DNA of 64,000 nucleotides from Leptotrichia wadei (GTDB lineage Bacteria; Fusobacteriota; Fusobacteriia; Fusobacteriales; Leptotrichiaceae): NCBI RefSeq assembly GCF_007990445.1, contig NZ_AP019841.1, positions 496,001 to 560,000 of the forward strand, read 5' to 3'. Shown piece by piece: positions 6,692 to 15,910 of this stretch (position 1 is its first letter; each line of letters starts with the position of its first letter). The notes under the pieces were generated by a model. It saw only the letters and a program-made list of their open reading frames with translations, ran no database searches and was not told where the DNA came from. The position numbers and the translations under genes were made by a program.

Positions 6692-8017
6692 ATGAAAATG
6701 AATACAGATAATTCAAAAAAAATTTACAAGAAAGCAAAGGAATCAATACCTGGTGGAGTAAATAGTCCAGTTAGGGCATTTCAGTCTGTTGATAAGGAGT
6801 ATCCGATTTTTATTAAAAGTGGAAATGGAAGTAAACTTTATGATGAAGATGGGAATGAATATGTGGATATGATTGGATCTTGGGGACCGATGATTTTGGG
6901 ACATAATTATCCGCAAGTTTTGGAAGTTGTGAAAAGAGAGCTTGAAAATGGGACTTCGTTTGGGCTGCCTACGAAAAAGGAAGTGGAATTGGCAGAGCTT
7001 GTGAAAAGCTGTTTTCTTTCGATTGAAAAGTTGAGATTGACTACTTCAGGGACAGAAGCGGCTATGGCTAGTGTGAGACTTGCTCGTGCATTTACTGGTA
7101 AAAATAAGATTATAAAGTTTGAAGGATGTTATCACGGACACTCGGATTCGCTGTTAGTTAAGGCTGGATCAGGGCTTTTGACTTTTGAGCATCAGGATAG
7201 TAACGGAATTACTGAAGGAGTTGTGAAGGATACAATAACATTGCCTTTTGGGGATTTTGAAAAGTTAAAGAAAACTTTGGAAAATAATAAGGATATTGCA
7301 TGTGTGATTATTGAGCCGATTCCTGCAAATATGGGACTTATTGAAACAGAAAAGGAATATTTGGAAAAAGTGCGTGAAATTACACAAAAGGAAAATATTG
7401 TGCTGATTTTTGATGAGGTAATTTCAGGATTTAGAGTTTCGTTGGGAGGAGCTCAGAAAATATTTGGAATTACACCTGATTTGACTATTTTAGGGAAAAT
7501 TATTGGCGGTGGCTATCCAGTTGGCGGCTTTGGAGGAAAAAGGGAAATTATGGACTTAATTTCGCCTGTCGGAAATGTTTATCACGCTGGAACGCTTTCT
7601 GGAAATCCAATTTCAGTTGCAGCTGGAATAGAAACTATTTCAATTTTGAAGGAAAATCCTGAAATTTATGAAAATATAAATAAAAAAACAGAAAATCTTG
7701 CAAATAAAATTAATGAATTAATAAAAAAATATGACATTTCAGCAACTGTAAATTATTTTGGAAGCCTTTTCACAATATTTTTTGCAAAGGAAAAAGTAAA
7801 AACTTTGGAAGATGCAATGAATACAAATAGTGAGTTTTACAGCATATATTTTAACACAATGTTAGAAAATGGCGTAATTGTGCCGCCTTCAAAATATGAA
7901 GCGCATTTTGTTTCTTATATTCATAATGATGAGGATATGGAGAAAATATTGGCTGGTGTGGAAAAAACTTTTGAAAAAATTGCTAAAAAGTCTGGAACTA
8001 TACCCAAACGTATTTAA
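6692..8017 (+). CDS. hemL: Glutamate-1-semialdehyde 2,1-aminomutase HemL
   Basis: HemL converts glutamate-1-semialdehyde to 5-aminolevulinate, the first committed tetrapyrrole precursor in the C5 route. It is a cytoplasmic PLP enzyme of fold type I. The hallmarks are present: the N-terminal PGGVNSPVRAF, the SGTEAAM segment near residue 120, DEVISGFR at 241 and the PLP lysine at Lys269 in LGKIIGGG. At 441 residues it is about the family length. Two ATG codons six bases apart both follow AGAGGA; the first is used here. hemB lies 8 kb downstream and cobT follows directly, consistent with feeding cobalamin synthesis. Confidence 0.95.
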   Translation: MKMNTDNSKKIYKKAKESIPGGVNSPVRAFQSVDKEYPIFIKSGNGSKLYDEDGNEYVDMIGSWGPMILGHNYPQVLEVVKRELENGTSFGLPTKKEVELAELVKSCFLSIEKLRLTTSGTEAAMASVRLARAFTGKNKIIKFEGCYHGHSDSLLVKAGSGLLTFEHQDSNGITEGVVKDTITLPFGDFEKLKKTLENNKDIACVIIEPIPANMGLIETEKEYLEKVREITQKENIVLIFDEVISGFRVSLGGAQKIFGITPDLTILGKIIGGGYPVGGFGGKREIMDLISPVGNVYHAGTLSGNPISVAAGIETISILKENPEIYENINKKTENLANKINELIKKYDISATVNYFGSLFTIFFAKEKVKTLEDAMNTNSEFYSIYFNTMLENGVIVPPSKYEAHFVSYIHNDEDMEKILAGVEKTFEKIAKKSGTIPKRI

Positions 8018-8158
8018 AATTCAATTATTAAAAATTACATAAACTTATAATTTGAAAAATAGAAAATATATTTTATGGCAAGAGGGTTTGATACTTTGTT
8101 GAAAAATACTTATTATTAGCATTTCTAAATAATAAAATTGCGAATAGAGGAATAATAA

Positions 8159-9325
8159 ATGGGGAAATTATTATTTGATACAATAAAAAAAATAAAACCG
8201 CTAGATAAAAATAGAATGGAAGAAAAGGGAAAAGAACTAAATTCTTTGTTAAAAACTCCAAAAGGACTGGGAAAGCTGGAAGAATTGGCAATTCGGCTGG
8301 AAGGAATTGACAAAAATTATAAGCCTGATAAAAAGATGGTGCTTGTTATGGCGGCTGATAATGGAGTGGAACAGGAAAAGGTAAGTAAATCTAAAAGAGT
8401 AATAACGCAATATGTTGTGGAAGCGATGTTAAATGGAAAATCTTCGATTAATGCTCTTGGGATGGTTTACAATGCTGATGTAAAAGTGGTAGATTTGGGA
8501 ATTGATGAAAGTTCAGATATTAAAAATGAGATAAATCTTTCAGGAATTATTGAAAAAAAAATTATAAAGTCTGGCACTAATAATATTGCTAAAGAAGTTG
8601 CAATGACTTATGAGCAGGCTGTGAAAGCGATAGAAACTGGGATTGAGATGGTTGATGAATTTGTGAAGGATGGATATAATTTGTTTGCAACTGGAGAAAT
8701 GGGGATTGGGAACACTACAACTAGCAGTGCGGTTTTGAAGGTTCTTACGGATTTGCCGATAGATGAGATTGTTGGTTGCGGGAGCGGAATTGATGATAAA
8801 ACTTTGGAACATAAAAAAAATGTTGTAAAAAAGGCAATTCAAGTAAATGGTTTGCTGAATTTTTTTGAAAAAAGTAAAAATGCTGAAGGAAAAAAGAAGA
8901 TTAGAAAAGAACAAGGAAATATGGATTTTGAAAGTAAAATAAATTTTGAAAACTTTAAAACAGAAGAATCTCAAAAAATTACAATAAATGTGCTGGCTAA
9001 AGTTGGAGGATTGGATATTGCCGGAATGGCTGGAACCTATTTAGGATGTGCTAAAAATCGTGTTCCTGTTGTGATAGACGGCTTTATTTCCGCTGTTTCC
9101 GCTCTTATTGCCTACAAAATCTGCCCAGTTTCCAGAGAATTTATGATTGCTTCACATTTAAGTGAAGAGCCAGGAATGAAATATATTATGAAGGAACTGA
9201 ATTTAGAGCCGATGCTTTTTATGAATATGAAATTGGGGGAAGGAACTGGGGCGGTTATGATGTTTCCTGTGATTGAGGGTGCTTGTAATATTACTGGAGT
9301 TGTGAGAAAATATCCTGATGTTTAG
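8159..9325 (+). CDS. cobT: Nicotinate-nucleotide-dimethylbenzimidazole phosphoribosyltransferase CobT
   Basis: CobT activates the lower-ligand base (5,6-dimethylbenzimidazole or a relative) as alpha-ribazole phosphate for cobalamin assembly. Family marks are TPKGLGKLEELA near residue 32, VMAADNGVEQEKVS at 62-75, GEMGIGNTT around 180 and the C-terminal KLGEGTGAVM with the catalytic Glu. It has 388 residues, somewhat above the usual 350. The excess is a Lys/Glu-rich insertion at about residues 239-277 that looks like a surface loop. The GAGGAATAATA site fits the ATG. Its product would be used by CobS (14.3 kb) and dephosphorylated by CobC (13.6 kb). Confidence 0.93.
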   Translation: MGKLLFDTIKKIKPLDKNRMEEKGKELNSLLKTPKGLGKLEELAIRLEGIDKNYKPDKKMVLVMAADNGVEQEKVSKSKRVITQYVVEAMLNGKSSINALGMVYNADVKVVDLGIDESSDIKNEINLSGIIEKKIIKSGTNNIAKEVAMTYEQAVKAIETGIEMVDEFVKDGYNLFATGEMGIGNTTTSSAVLKVLTDLPIDEIVGCGSGIDDKTLEHKKNVVKKAIQVNGLLNFFEKSKNAEGKKKIRKEQGNMDFESKINFENFKTEESQKITINVLAKVGGLDIAGMAGTYLGCAKNRVPVVIDGFISAVSALIAYKICPVSREFMIASHLSEEPGMKYIMKELNLEPMLFMNMKLGEGTGAVMMFPVIEGACNITGVVRKYPDV

Positions 9326-9401
9326 AAATTTTGCTATATTAAAATTTAATTTATGTTTATAATAAAATTTTTTGTAATATTTCATCAGAGAGTTGTTGAT
9401 T

Positions 9402-10704
9402 TATAATTTTCACGACAAACGCATGAAAAAGATTTAAAAAAGAGGTATAATATTATTGACATATCGTAGGAAAGAAGCTGGTAAAAATGTCAGAAGATAA
9501 ACCAAATCTAAAAGAATTGTTAATATACATTACCCAAATAGAGGATAAGCGACAAATTTCTAAAATAAAGCATAAATTGAATGATATTGTTGTGATTACT
9601 CTCTTTGCCATGCTTGCAAATATTGAATACTGGGAAGAGATTGAAGAATTTGGAAAGATGTATTTCAAGGCATTAAAAAGATATCTGGAACTACCGAACG
9701 GCATACCTTCGCATGATACGATTCAAAGAGTTATGGCTACAATAGAGCCTGAAGTGACAGAAGTTCTCTTGAGAAAATGGATGGATCTAAAAATTTCCGG
9801 AGAAGATAAAAAAATAAGAAAAATATTAAATATTGATGGAAAATTTTTAAATGGGATGAAGAACAAAAATAATAAGCCATTAGACATAGTATCCGCATAT
9901 TCCAAAGAAGATGGGATCTGCTATTCACAAGTGGCGGCTGAAGGAAAAGGGAATGAAATAGAAGCAATATTAAGGCTGCTTGATAAAATTTCAGTAAAGG
10001 AATGTATAGTTACAATAGATGCGATAGGAACCCAGAAAGAAATCATAAAAAGATAAGAAAGAAGAAGGGATATTTCTGTCTTCAGGTAAAAGGGAATCAG
10101 AAGGCTTTAAAGGAAGATATAGAAGATTACTTTGCTGACAAGGGATTCAGGAAAAAATTAAAGGGCGAAGGAATGTACAGTAGGAAAACAGAAAAGCAAA
10201 GAGGACGGCTGGAAACGAGAGAATATTACTATACTGAAGAAATAGAATGGTTTATCAAAAGAAACAAGGAATGGAAAGAAGTAAAGGGGATAGGTGCATC
10301 AATATTAACAACAGAAGAAAATGGAAAAAAGCAAGAACAGAAAAGGTATTACATAACGAATATAACAGGGGAGTGGAAGAATTTGTAAGAGCAGTAAGAG
10401 GACATTGGGCAATAGAAAGTTATCATTGGGTATTGGATGTAACATTTAGAGAAGATGCAAATAAGACATTAAACAAAAATGCGGCTAGAAATTTAAATAT
10501 TCTAAGAAAATTAGCAATATCAATACTGGAAGAACTGCCGTTCAGAAAGAAATTTAGTAGAAGGATAAAAAGATATATTATATCGCTAGATGTAAGGAGA
10601 TATTTAAAATTATTTTTTGATATATAGAAATGTTAATGTAAAAAAAATTGGTTAAATACAAAGAAATAGTTTAAAATATTCATGCGTTTGCCGTGTATAA
10701 TTTT
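9402..10704 (+). mobile_element. ISAs1-family insertion sequence with target duplication
   Basis: The element runs from 9411 to 10695. Its ends are 17-base inverted repeats, CACGACAAACGCATGAA at 9411-9427 and TTCATGCGTTTGCCGTG at 10679-10695, matching at 16 of 17 positions. TATAATTTT is repeated directly on both sides (9402-9410 and 10696-10704), a 9-bp target duplication within the usual range of this family. The single transposase gene is broken by two frameshifts. The insertion lies just upstream of the autotransporter promoter at 10713. Confidence 0.9.
9487..10627 (+). pseudogene. ISAs1-family transposase, frameshifted
   Basis: Three frames together rebuild one DDE transposase of the ISAs1 (H-repeat-associated) type. 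The N-terminal part (9487-10056) has LNDIVVITLFAML, SHDTIQRV and the catalytic INIDGK-type segment near residue 115. The middle (from about 10050) has KKGYFCLQVKGNQKAL, and the last part (to 10627) has VRAVRGHWAIESYHWVLDV with the catalytic Glu. The first break is at an A-run near 10049, where one missing A would restore Lys-Lys-Ile-Arg. The second is near 10373 in GGGGAG. Neither site is a good programmed slippery sequence, so I regard the gene as decayed. Confidence 0.85.
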
Positions 10705-10712
10705 ATATTTTT

Positions 10713-10740
10713 TTGACAGAAACTAAAAAAATGGTATAAT
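10713..10740 (+). promoter_or_regulatory. Promoter of the autotransporter gene
   Basis: TTGACA (10713-10718) and TATAAT (10735-10740) are both perfect consensus hexamers with a 16-base spacer. The promoter begins 9 bases beyond the target duplication of the insertion sequence, so any upstream control sites have been displaced. Confidence 0.85.
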
Positions 10741-10754
10741 TTAATTAAATTTTC

Positions 10755-10776
10755 AAAAAAAAAAAAAAAAAAAAAA
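10755..10776 (+). repeat. 22-A homopolymer in the autotransporter leader
   Basis: An uninterrupted run of 22 A lies between the -10 box and the AAAGGAG ribosome site of the autotransporter gene. Tracts like this slip during replication and are a known basis of phase-variable expression of surface proteins in other bacteria. The exact count may also vary by sequencing error. Confidence 0.85.
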
Positions 10777-10794
10777 GCAACAAAGGAGACGATT

Positions 10795-13224
10795 ATGAAA
10801 GAAATAGAAAGATTTTTAAAGAGAATTCTAAAAAAGAAACAAAAGTACACAAAAGCACTTCTAATCACATTTTTGATGACAGGTGGACTTGCAGTGGCAA
10901 CACCTATAGCTCCAAATGCTAATGGTGAATATATTGTAAATTCTGGTACTGGAAATGGGGATGTTCTTAATTATAATAATTATTCACATGGTGTTTTTAG
11001 AATTAGTGAAGGTAAAAAATTTATTTTTACAGGACAAGGAGATATAGATTCAAGAACGCCAAGTCCTTTATTTACACCCAGAACTTTGATAACAGTTACA
11101 GATTCAAATACTGAATTTAAAGCGACTGGTCAGATTGGAGTATCAAGTAATATTGACATGAATTTTGGTTCATCAAAAGAAGCAATTTTATATACAGTAA
11201 CAAATCCAATTACAGGAGCAAATTCCAATGCTATAAATCAGAAAGTAACTTTAAAAGATGTTTTTATAACAGCACCAAATTCAACAGTATCTACTGTAAA
11301 AGTTGAAGCTAAGAATGGATATGGTATAAAAAATGCAGAACTTAATTTAATCGGTACTGATGGTTTTAAATCACAAATTCATTCAGCCGCTGATGGTTGG
11401 CTAGTTGAAGTTGATGCAGATGAAGCAAATGGTGTTTATTCAGAATTGACAGTTAATGGAATAGATGATAGCACTGAAGGTGATGGTGGGACACAAATAT
11501 TAGGTTTGATGACAAAACATGGAAAATCTGTTTTAAATGTAAATTTGGTAGGTGGAGCATACTGGGGATTAAGTAAAAATAGTTCTCTTTCTGAACAAAG
11601 AGCAACAATTAATTCATTAAATATAGATAAAAAATCTTTTTTATCATTTGATGAAAGTAATGTTACAGAAAGTGATGGGGTAACTTCAATTTATCATATA
11701 AAATTGACATCTGATGGAATTAATAATGATGGAACTTTAAATAACGGTGGACTTATTCAGTTAACAAATGATTCCAACAAGGATAAACTTATTATAGAAG
11801 GAAATTATCATGGAGATAATGGTAGAATTGAAATGAACACTGTTTGGAATGCACCAGGTGGTGAAAATGGAGAAAACTCAGAATCAGATTTAGTCTATAT
11901 CACAGGAAATGCAACTGGAACAACAAAAGTAGTACCAATTTATATTGACGATACCCCACAAGAAAATATATTTGAAAATTATATTCCTGGAAATGTTCAG
12001 CAATTATCGCAACGAATAAACAGTGTCCCAGTTGTAAAAGTAGCTGGAAATTCTACACCAACTACATTTACTGGAACTGCAAGAACAGCTGGAGCAGCTG
12101 AAGCACAGCTTACTAGTAGACAAGTTAATGGAATTTGGGAATATTACTGGACAATCTCGCCACTTGGAAGTTCTGGGGCAACTGCTGGAATAATCGGAGG
12201 AACAACTGGCGGATCTTCTGGTTCTAGCCGTCCAATTTACATTATGGCACAACCTGTTTCTGCATATGTATTGATGCCAAAAGTTAATATGGAAATGGGA
12301 TACTCAACTGTTGGAACTTTACACGAAAGAAGAGGAGAAAATAGAATTCTTGATTTAGAAAATATGTCAGATGATAAAGGACAAATTTGGACAAGAATTT
12401 ATGGAAGCGGATTAAATGAAAATGGAACAGACAGATTCCAGTATGAAGGAAATCTTTACGGAGTACAAATTGGACACGATTTTAAAATTAATAAGGATAA
12501 AAATGGAAATGATCATTTGCTAGGTGGATATATTTCGTATAACAGAGCAAGTACGGACTTTTTTGATGAATACCGTGCTGAAAATGGAAAAATTTCTGAT
12601 AGCAAGTATACAGGAAAAGGAAAATCTGAAAGTATTTCATTAGGAATTACAAAAACTAAATATACTCCAAAAGGTTCATATTACGATTTAGTAGGACAAG
12701 TTTCTTACTTACAAAATAAATATAATTCAAGAGATGATTACAGTGCAAAACAAAACGGCTTTGGATTATTACTTTCAGGAGAAGCTGGAAAATCTTTCAA
12801 TATCTCAAAAAATGGAAATTGGTCAGTTGAACCACAAGCTCAATTAATTTACCAATATCTAAACACAAAATCGTTTAATGATGGATTAAGAAATGTCAAC
12901 CAAGATAACAGAAACGGACTTCGTGGAAGAGCTGGCGTAAGATTAGCATATAATGGTGACAATGGTAATAGTAGAACAAACTCATATTACGCAGTCGCAA
13001 ACGTGTGGCACGACTTCACAAAATACGATAGCAAATACACAAACATTGGCTCAGACAAAATAACTGAAAAACTTGGTACAACTTGGGGAGAAATTGGACT
13101 AGGTGCCCAAGCTCCTTTAGGACAAAAAAGTAATCTTTACGTTGATACAAGATATGAACACTCTTTCAATAATTCAAATCGTTCAGGATACAAAGGAACG
13201 ATTGGATTTAAACATACTTTTTAG
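10795..13224 (+). CDS. Autotransporter (type Va) outer-membrane protein
   Basis: This 809-residue secreted protein opens with a long basic N-region (about 19 residues, many Lys and Arg) before a hydrophobic core (ALLITFLMTGGLAVA), the extended signal seen on fusobacterial autotransporters. Residues 40-470 are an Asn, Gly, Ser and Thr-rich passenger of probable beta-helix form. A Gly/Ser linker (GIIGGTTGGSSGSS) lies near residue 470, and about residues 535-809 form the beta-barrel, from WTRIYGSGLNENG to the C-terminal IGFKHTF with the terminal Phe recognised by the BAM machinery. The passenger is short for the group. No protease triad is recognisable, so adhesion or surface display is more likely than proteolysis. 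Confidence 0.9.
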   Translation: MKEIERFLKRILKKKQKYTKALLITFLMTGGLAVATPIAPNANGEYIVNSGTGNGDVLNYNNYSHGVFRISEGKKFIFTGQGDIDSRTPSPLFTPRTLITVTDSNTEFKATGQIGVSSNIDMNFGSSKEAILYTVTNPITGANSNAINQKVTLKDVFITAPNSTVSTVKVEAKNGYGIKNAELNLIGTDGFKSQIHSAADGWLVEVDADEANGVYSELTVNGIDDSTEGDGGTQILGLMTKHGKSVLNVNLVGGAYWGLSKNSSLSEQRATINSLNIDKKSFLSFDESNVTESDGVTSIYHIKLTSDGINNDGTLNNGGLIQLTNDSNKDKLIIEGNYHGDNGRIEMNTVWNAPGGENGENSESDLVYITGNATGTTKVVPIYIDDTPQENIFENYIPGNVQQLSQRINSVPVVKVAGNSTPTTFTGTARTAGAAEAQLTSRQVNGIWEYYWTISPLGSSGATAGIIGGTTGGSSGSSRPIYIMAQPVSAYVLMPKVNMEMGYSTVGTLHERRGENRILDLENMSDDKGQIWTRIYGSGLNENGTDRFQYEGNLYGVQIGHDFKINKDKNGNDHLLGGYISYNRASTDFFDEYRAENGKISDSKYTGKGKSESISLGITKTKYTPKGSYYDLVGQVSYLQNKYNSRDDYSAKQNGFGLLLSGEAGKSFNISKNGNWSVEPQAQLIYQYLNTKSFNDGLRNVNQDNRNGLRGRAGVRLAYNGDNGNSRTNSYYAVANVWHDFTKYDSKYTNIGSDKITEKLGTTWGEIGLGAQAPLGQKSNLYVDTRYEHSFNNSNRSGYKGTIGFKHTF

Positions 13225-13331
13225 TGAAAATTTTAAAATTTGATTGATTTTTTTGTTAATTATGGCACAGTAAAAATATTTATGTTAAATCCTGTTTGGA
13301 AAATAGAGAAGATATTTTGTTTACTTTCTGG

Positions 13332-13351
13332 CAAGGGGTTAAGGCCCCTTG
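13332..13351 (+). terminator. CAAGGGG hairpin after the autotransporter gene
   Basis: CAAGGGG (13332-13338) pairs with CCCCTTG (13345-13351), followed by TTAAATAAT. This is one of the recurrent CAAGGGGTC-type hairpins of this genome, about 110 bases after the stop codon. Confidence 0.6.
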
Positions 13352-13471
13352 TTAAATAATATTCATAACAAATTTATTTTAATTATTTGAAAATAAATAT
13401 CAGGTTTAATCTGCTAAAAAGATTTACAACATATTCGTTATTCAAATGGGGTTTAGTATGAGTATAAACTG

Positions 13472-13583
13472 ATGTTTTTAGGAAAGCAATTTTTGAAGAT
13501 AGATAAGTGGTTTCCATCGTCGAAAACTTGTAGTAAATGTGGAAATGTTAAAGAGAAACTGGAATTATCAGAAAGTAGTTCAC
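13472..13583 (+). pseudogene. TnpB C-terminal zinc-finger remnant with IS605 right end
   Basis: Reading from 13472 gives WFPSSKTCSKCGNVKEKLEL, the classic TnpB zinc-finger segment with its first CxxC. The frame then runs straight into AGTAGTTCAC (13574-13583), the same terminus found at 6321, 20540 and 60585. Everything before the finger and the second half of the finger are missing. It is a different TnpB type from the IStron copies, which lack these cysteines. Confidence 0.8.
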
Positions 13584-14191
13584 TATTGTGATTTATGATT
13601 TATGTAATCAAAATAAATAAATCCATCATCTGTCACAACCATCTTCGTAATACTCCCATTATCCAGCTTAAATTTCCAATATCCATCTAAATTATTAAAT
13701 AAATAATAACTAATTGCAGTCTGAATGACACCAGCATGAGCTACAATAAGAATTTTTCTATTTTGATATTTTTCTTTTATTTCATCAATTTTTTTCACAA
13801 CCCGTTTTTGTAAGTCATCCAGGCTTTCTCCACCTTCAGTCCTAAAATATTTCCAATTATTTTTCATTTCATCAATATAATGCGGAAATTCTTTTCTAAT
13901 TTTATCATAACTTTTTCCTTCAATATCTCCAAAATTAAGTTCTCTTAACTCTTCTAAAAAATATTTTTCAATATTTTCATCAAGTTCAAGTAATTCAAGG
14001 CTTTGTCTACATCTTTTCAAGTCGCTTGAAAAAACTATGTCGATTTTTTCATTCATTTCTTCAAGTTTCTTTTTTGTACTTTTTAATTGATTAATTCCAG
14101 TTTCATTCAAACCTGGATTCAAATGTCCGTAATATAAATTTTTTTTATTATAATCTGTTTCGCCGTGGCGTATAAATAAAATTTCTGTCAT
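13583..14191 (-). CDS. cobC: Histidine phosphatase, probable alpha-ribazole phosphatase CobC
   Basis: This 202-residue protein belongs to the histidine phosphatase superfamily: FIRHGETDY at residues 6-14 carries the catalytic RHG, HLNPGLNETGINQ follows, and VAHAGVIQ near residue 150 carries the second His. Many related enzymes exist, such as phosphoglycerate mutases. The call as CobC, which removes the phosphate of alpha-ribazole phosphate or adenosylcobalamin phosphate, rests on its place next to cobS on the same strand. Its stop codon touches the IS605 remnant, so that remnant sits immediately downstream of the gene. Confidence 0.8.
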   Translation of the reverse strand: MTEILFIRHGETDYNKKNLYYGHLNPGLNETGINQLKSTKKKLEEMNEKIDIVFSSDLKRCRQSLELLELDENIEKYFLEELRELNFGDIEGKSYDKIRKEFPHYIDEMKNNWKYFRTEGGESLDDLQKRVVKKIDEIKEKYQNRKILIVAHAGVIQTAISYYLFNNLDGYWKFKLDNGSITKMVVTDDGFIYFDYINHKSQ

Positions 14192-14217
14192 TTTATTTTT
14201 CCTTTCTTTATTTTTTA

Positions 14218-14304
14218 TTCGATAACCTAAGTTTTTTTATTTCTACAAGGGGTCGTTCCATTACTTTAGGATATTTATTAAATCCTAAGTTTGTATGGTT
14301 ATCT
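14218..14304 (-). repeat. 98-bp-type palindromic repeat, reverse copy
   Basis: This stretch matches the reverse complement of the element at 22461-22558 over nearly its whole length, including TTCGATAACCTAAGTTTTTTT at one end and CTAAGTTTGTATGGTTATC at the other. The central CAAGGGGTC hairpin has lost one arm. It lies between cobC and cobS. Confidence 0.75.
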
Positions 14305-14316
14305 ATTATTTAAATC

Positions 14317-15084
14317 TTATCTCAAAATAATTCCTAAAAATAAAACTAGAATTGAAGTAAGTTCAAGACAAGCTCCCATTGTGTCGCCAGTTATTCCATC
14401 AATTTTTTTTCGTACATTTAACATAAAAATAATTATAAATATAAATGCAATGGATATAGCAACAATTCCTTTTATGCCAATTATGTAAAAAACCAGAATA
14501 ATTGATAGAGCAAGTGAAAAAATTGCTTCAAAGATGCCATTTTCAGAAATTATGGCATTGCTCATTCCAGATTTTCTGGCATAGTTAGAAAGTCCAGCGT
14601 TTACTGGGGTTGAAAGTCTGGCAATAATTGGAAAGATTATGAGATATTTTGGGTTTGTTGTGATTATTTCGGAGATTAGAACAGTTTTTGTGATAAAATA
14701 TAAAATTAAAACAACTGCTCCATTTGTTCCGATTCTTGAGTCTTTCATAATTTCTAGCATTTTTTCTTTTTTTGCATAGCTGAATAGTCCATCAAAAGTA
14801 TCGGCAAGCCCATCAATATGGATTATTCCTACAATCAGAATTTCTAAAATTATTAAAAATATGGCAGTTATTGTTTTATTATAAAAAATATTTTTTAAAT
14901 AAACTGTAATTAAAAAATTTGTAAAATATAAAATTAAGCCGATAATTAAGCCAACTAAAGGGAAAAATTTTACTGATTTTCCAAGTTTTTTTTCGCTGTA
15001 GTTGATTTTTAGCGGTATTGGGATTCGTGTCATAAATTGAATGAGAATGATAAATTGTTCAAAAAAATTTTTTATGTACTTCAT
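14317..15084 (-). CDS. cobS: Adenosylcobinamide-GDP ribazoletransferase CobS
   Basis: CobS is an integral membrane enzyme that joins adenosylcobinamide-GDP to alpha-ribazole (or its phosphate) in the last steps of cobalamin synthesis. At 255 residues with about six hydrophobic segments it fits the family. The conserved acidic motif HIDGLADTFDGLFS is near residue 93 and GTNGAVVL near residue 117. The start is followed by FFEQFIILIQFMTRIPIP, the usual N-terminus. It faces the same way as cobC downstream, and cobT lies at 8.2 kb. Confidence 0.92.
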   Translation of the reverse strand: MKYIKNFFEQFIILIQFMTRIPIPLKINYSEKKLGKSVKFFPLVGLIIGLILYFTNFLITVYLKNIFYNKTITAIFLIILEILIVGIIHIDGLADTFDGLFSYAKKEKMLEIMKDSRIGTNGAVVLILYFITKTVLISEIITTNPKYLIIFPIIARLSTPVNAGLSNYARKSGMSNAIISENGIFEAIFSLALSIILVFYIIGIKGIVAISIAFIFIIIFMLNVRKKIDGITGDTMGACLELTSILVLFLGIILR

Positions 15085-15371
15085 AATATCTCCATTTTTA
15101 TTTTTTGGATTTTTTTATTTATTTTCTGACAGGAGGTTTTGAGCTCGTGTTAAATAGTATTAAATGTATTTGGGAACTTAATATTTTTTATTTATTTCCG
15201 TAGTTATCAAACAGATTTATTTTATCATTTTTATATAAAAAAATCACGTTATTTTTGTTTCTTTTGTAAAAAAATAGTGAAAAAAAATATTATGCTTTAA
15301 ATCGCTTGTTTTTCTTTTTAGAATATGTTATTCTATTGTCATCAAATAAAAAACAGAAGGAGCATTAAAAT

Positions 15372-15842
15372 ATGTGGTTTCCATTATTTGTAAACTTGAA
15401 AAATAAAAAAGTTTTAGTTATTGGCGGCGGAAAAGTTGCATTTAAAAAGATTAGCAAAATTCTGGAATATGAGGCTGATATTACGGTTATTGCGGAAAAT
15501 ATTGCAGAAGAGAAGTTGCTGGAACTGGAAAACTTGAGAATAGAGAATAATAGAAAAATTGAAAATGATAAAGATGAGATTGAAAAACTTGTAAAAGAGT
15601 ATTTTTTAGTTATTGCAGCTACGGATAATGAGGAATTGAATGAAAATGTGGCTGAAATTTGTGATTCTAAAGGGATATTGATTAATAATGTATCTTCAAA
15701 AACTAAGATGAATGTGATGTTTGGAGGAATTGTAAAAAATGATGAGTTTCAAATTGCAGTTTCTACGAGCGGGAAAAATTGCAGACGTTCACGTGCTATG
15801 AAAAGCGAGATTCAAAAGATTTTGGATAGAATTGAAAAATAA
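15372..15842 (+). CDS. Precorrin-2 dehydrogenase (siroheme synthase N-domain)
   Basis: This 156-residue protein matches the NAD-dependent dehydrogenase domain of siroheme synthase. It would oxidise precorrin-2 to sirohydrochlorin. The start MWFPLFVNLKNKKVLVIGGG holds the Rossmann glycine loop at residues 16-21 (IGGGKVA), and the end (VSTSGKNCRRSRAMKSEI) is the usual SxSG motif followed by basic residues. The C-terminal methyltransferase domain of full-length CysG is absent, as in Met8p/SirC-type enzymes. It precedes hemB by about 70 bases on the same strand and probably shares its transcript. Confidence 0.9.
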   Translation: MWFPLFVNLKNKKVLVIGGGKVAFKKISKILEYEADITVIAENIAEEKLLELENLRIENNRKIENDKDEIEKLVKEYFLVIAATDNEELNENVAEICDSKGILINNVSSKTKMNVMFGGIVKNDEFQIAVSTSGKNCRRSRAMKSEIQKILDRIEK

Positions 15843-15910
15843 AAAAATAGATTGTTGAATAATCTGATTTTAAATTATAAATAGAGGAAATGAAAAAAGG
15901 TGAAGTAAAA

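Noticed and set aside
6458-8158. Cobalamin riboswitch upstream of hemL or cobT
   Set aside because: I looked for the B12-box-type sequence and paired arms upstream of both genes and found nothing convincing.
10040-10060. Programmed -1 frameshift in the ISAs1 transposase
   Set aside because: The slippage site has only five A and would re-pair poorly after a shift; a second frameshift near 10373 also breaks the gene, so decay is simpler.
12004-12252. Cys/Ser-rich frame on the minus strand
   Set aside because: Antisense to the autotransporter Gly/Ser linker; composition reflects the complementary codons.
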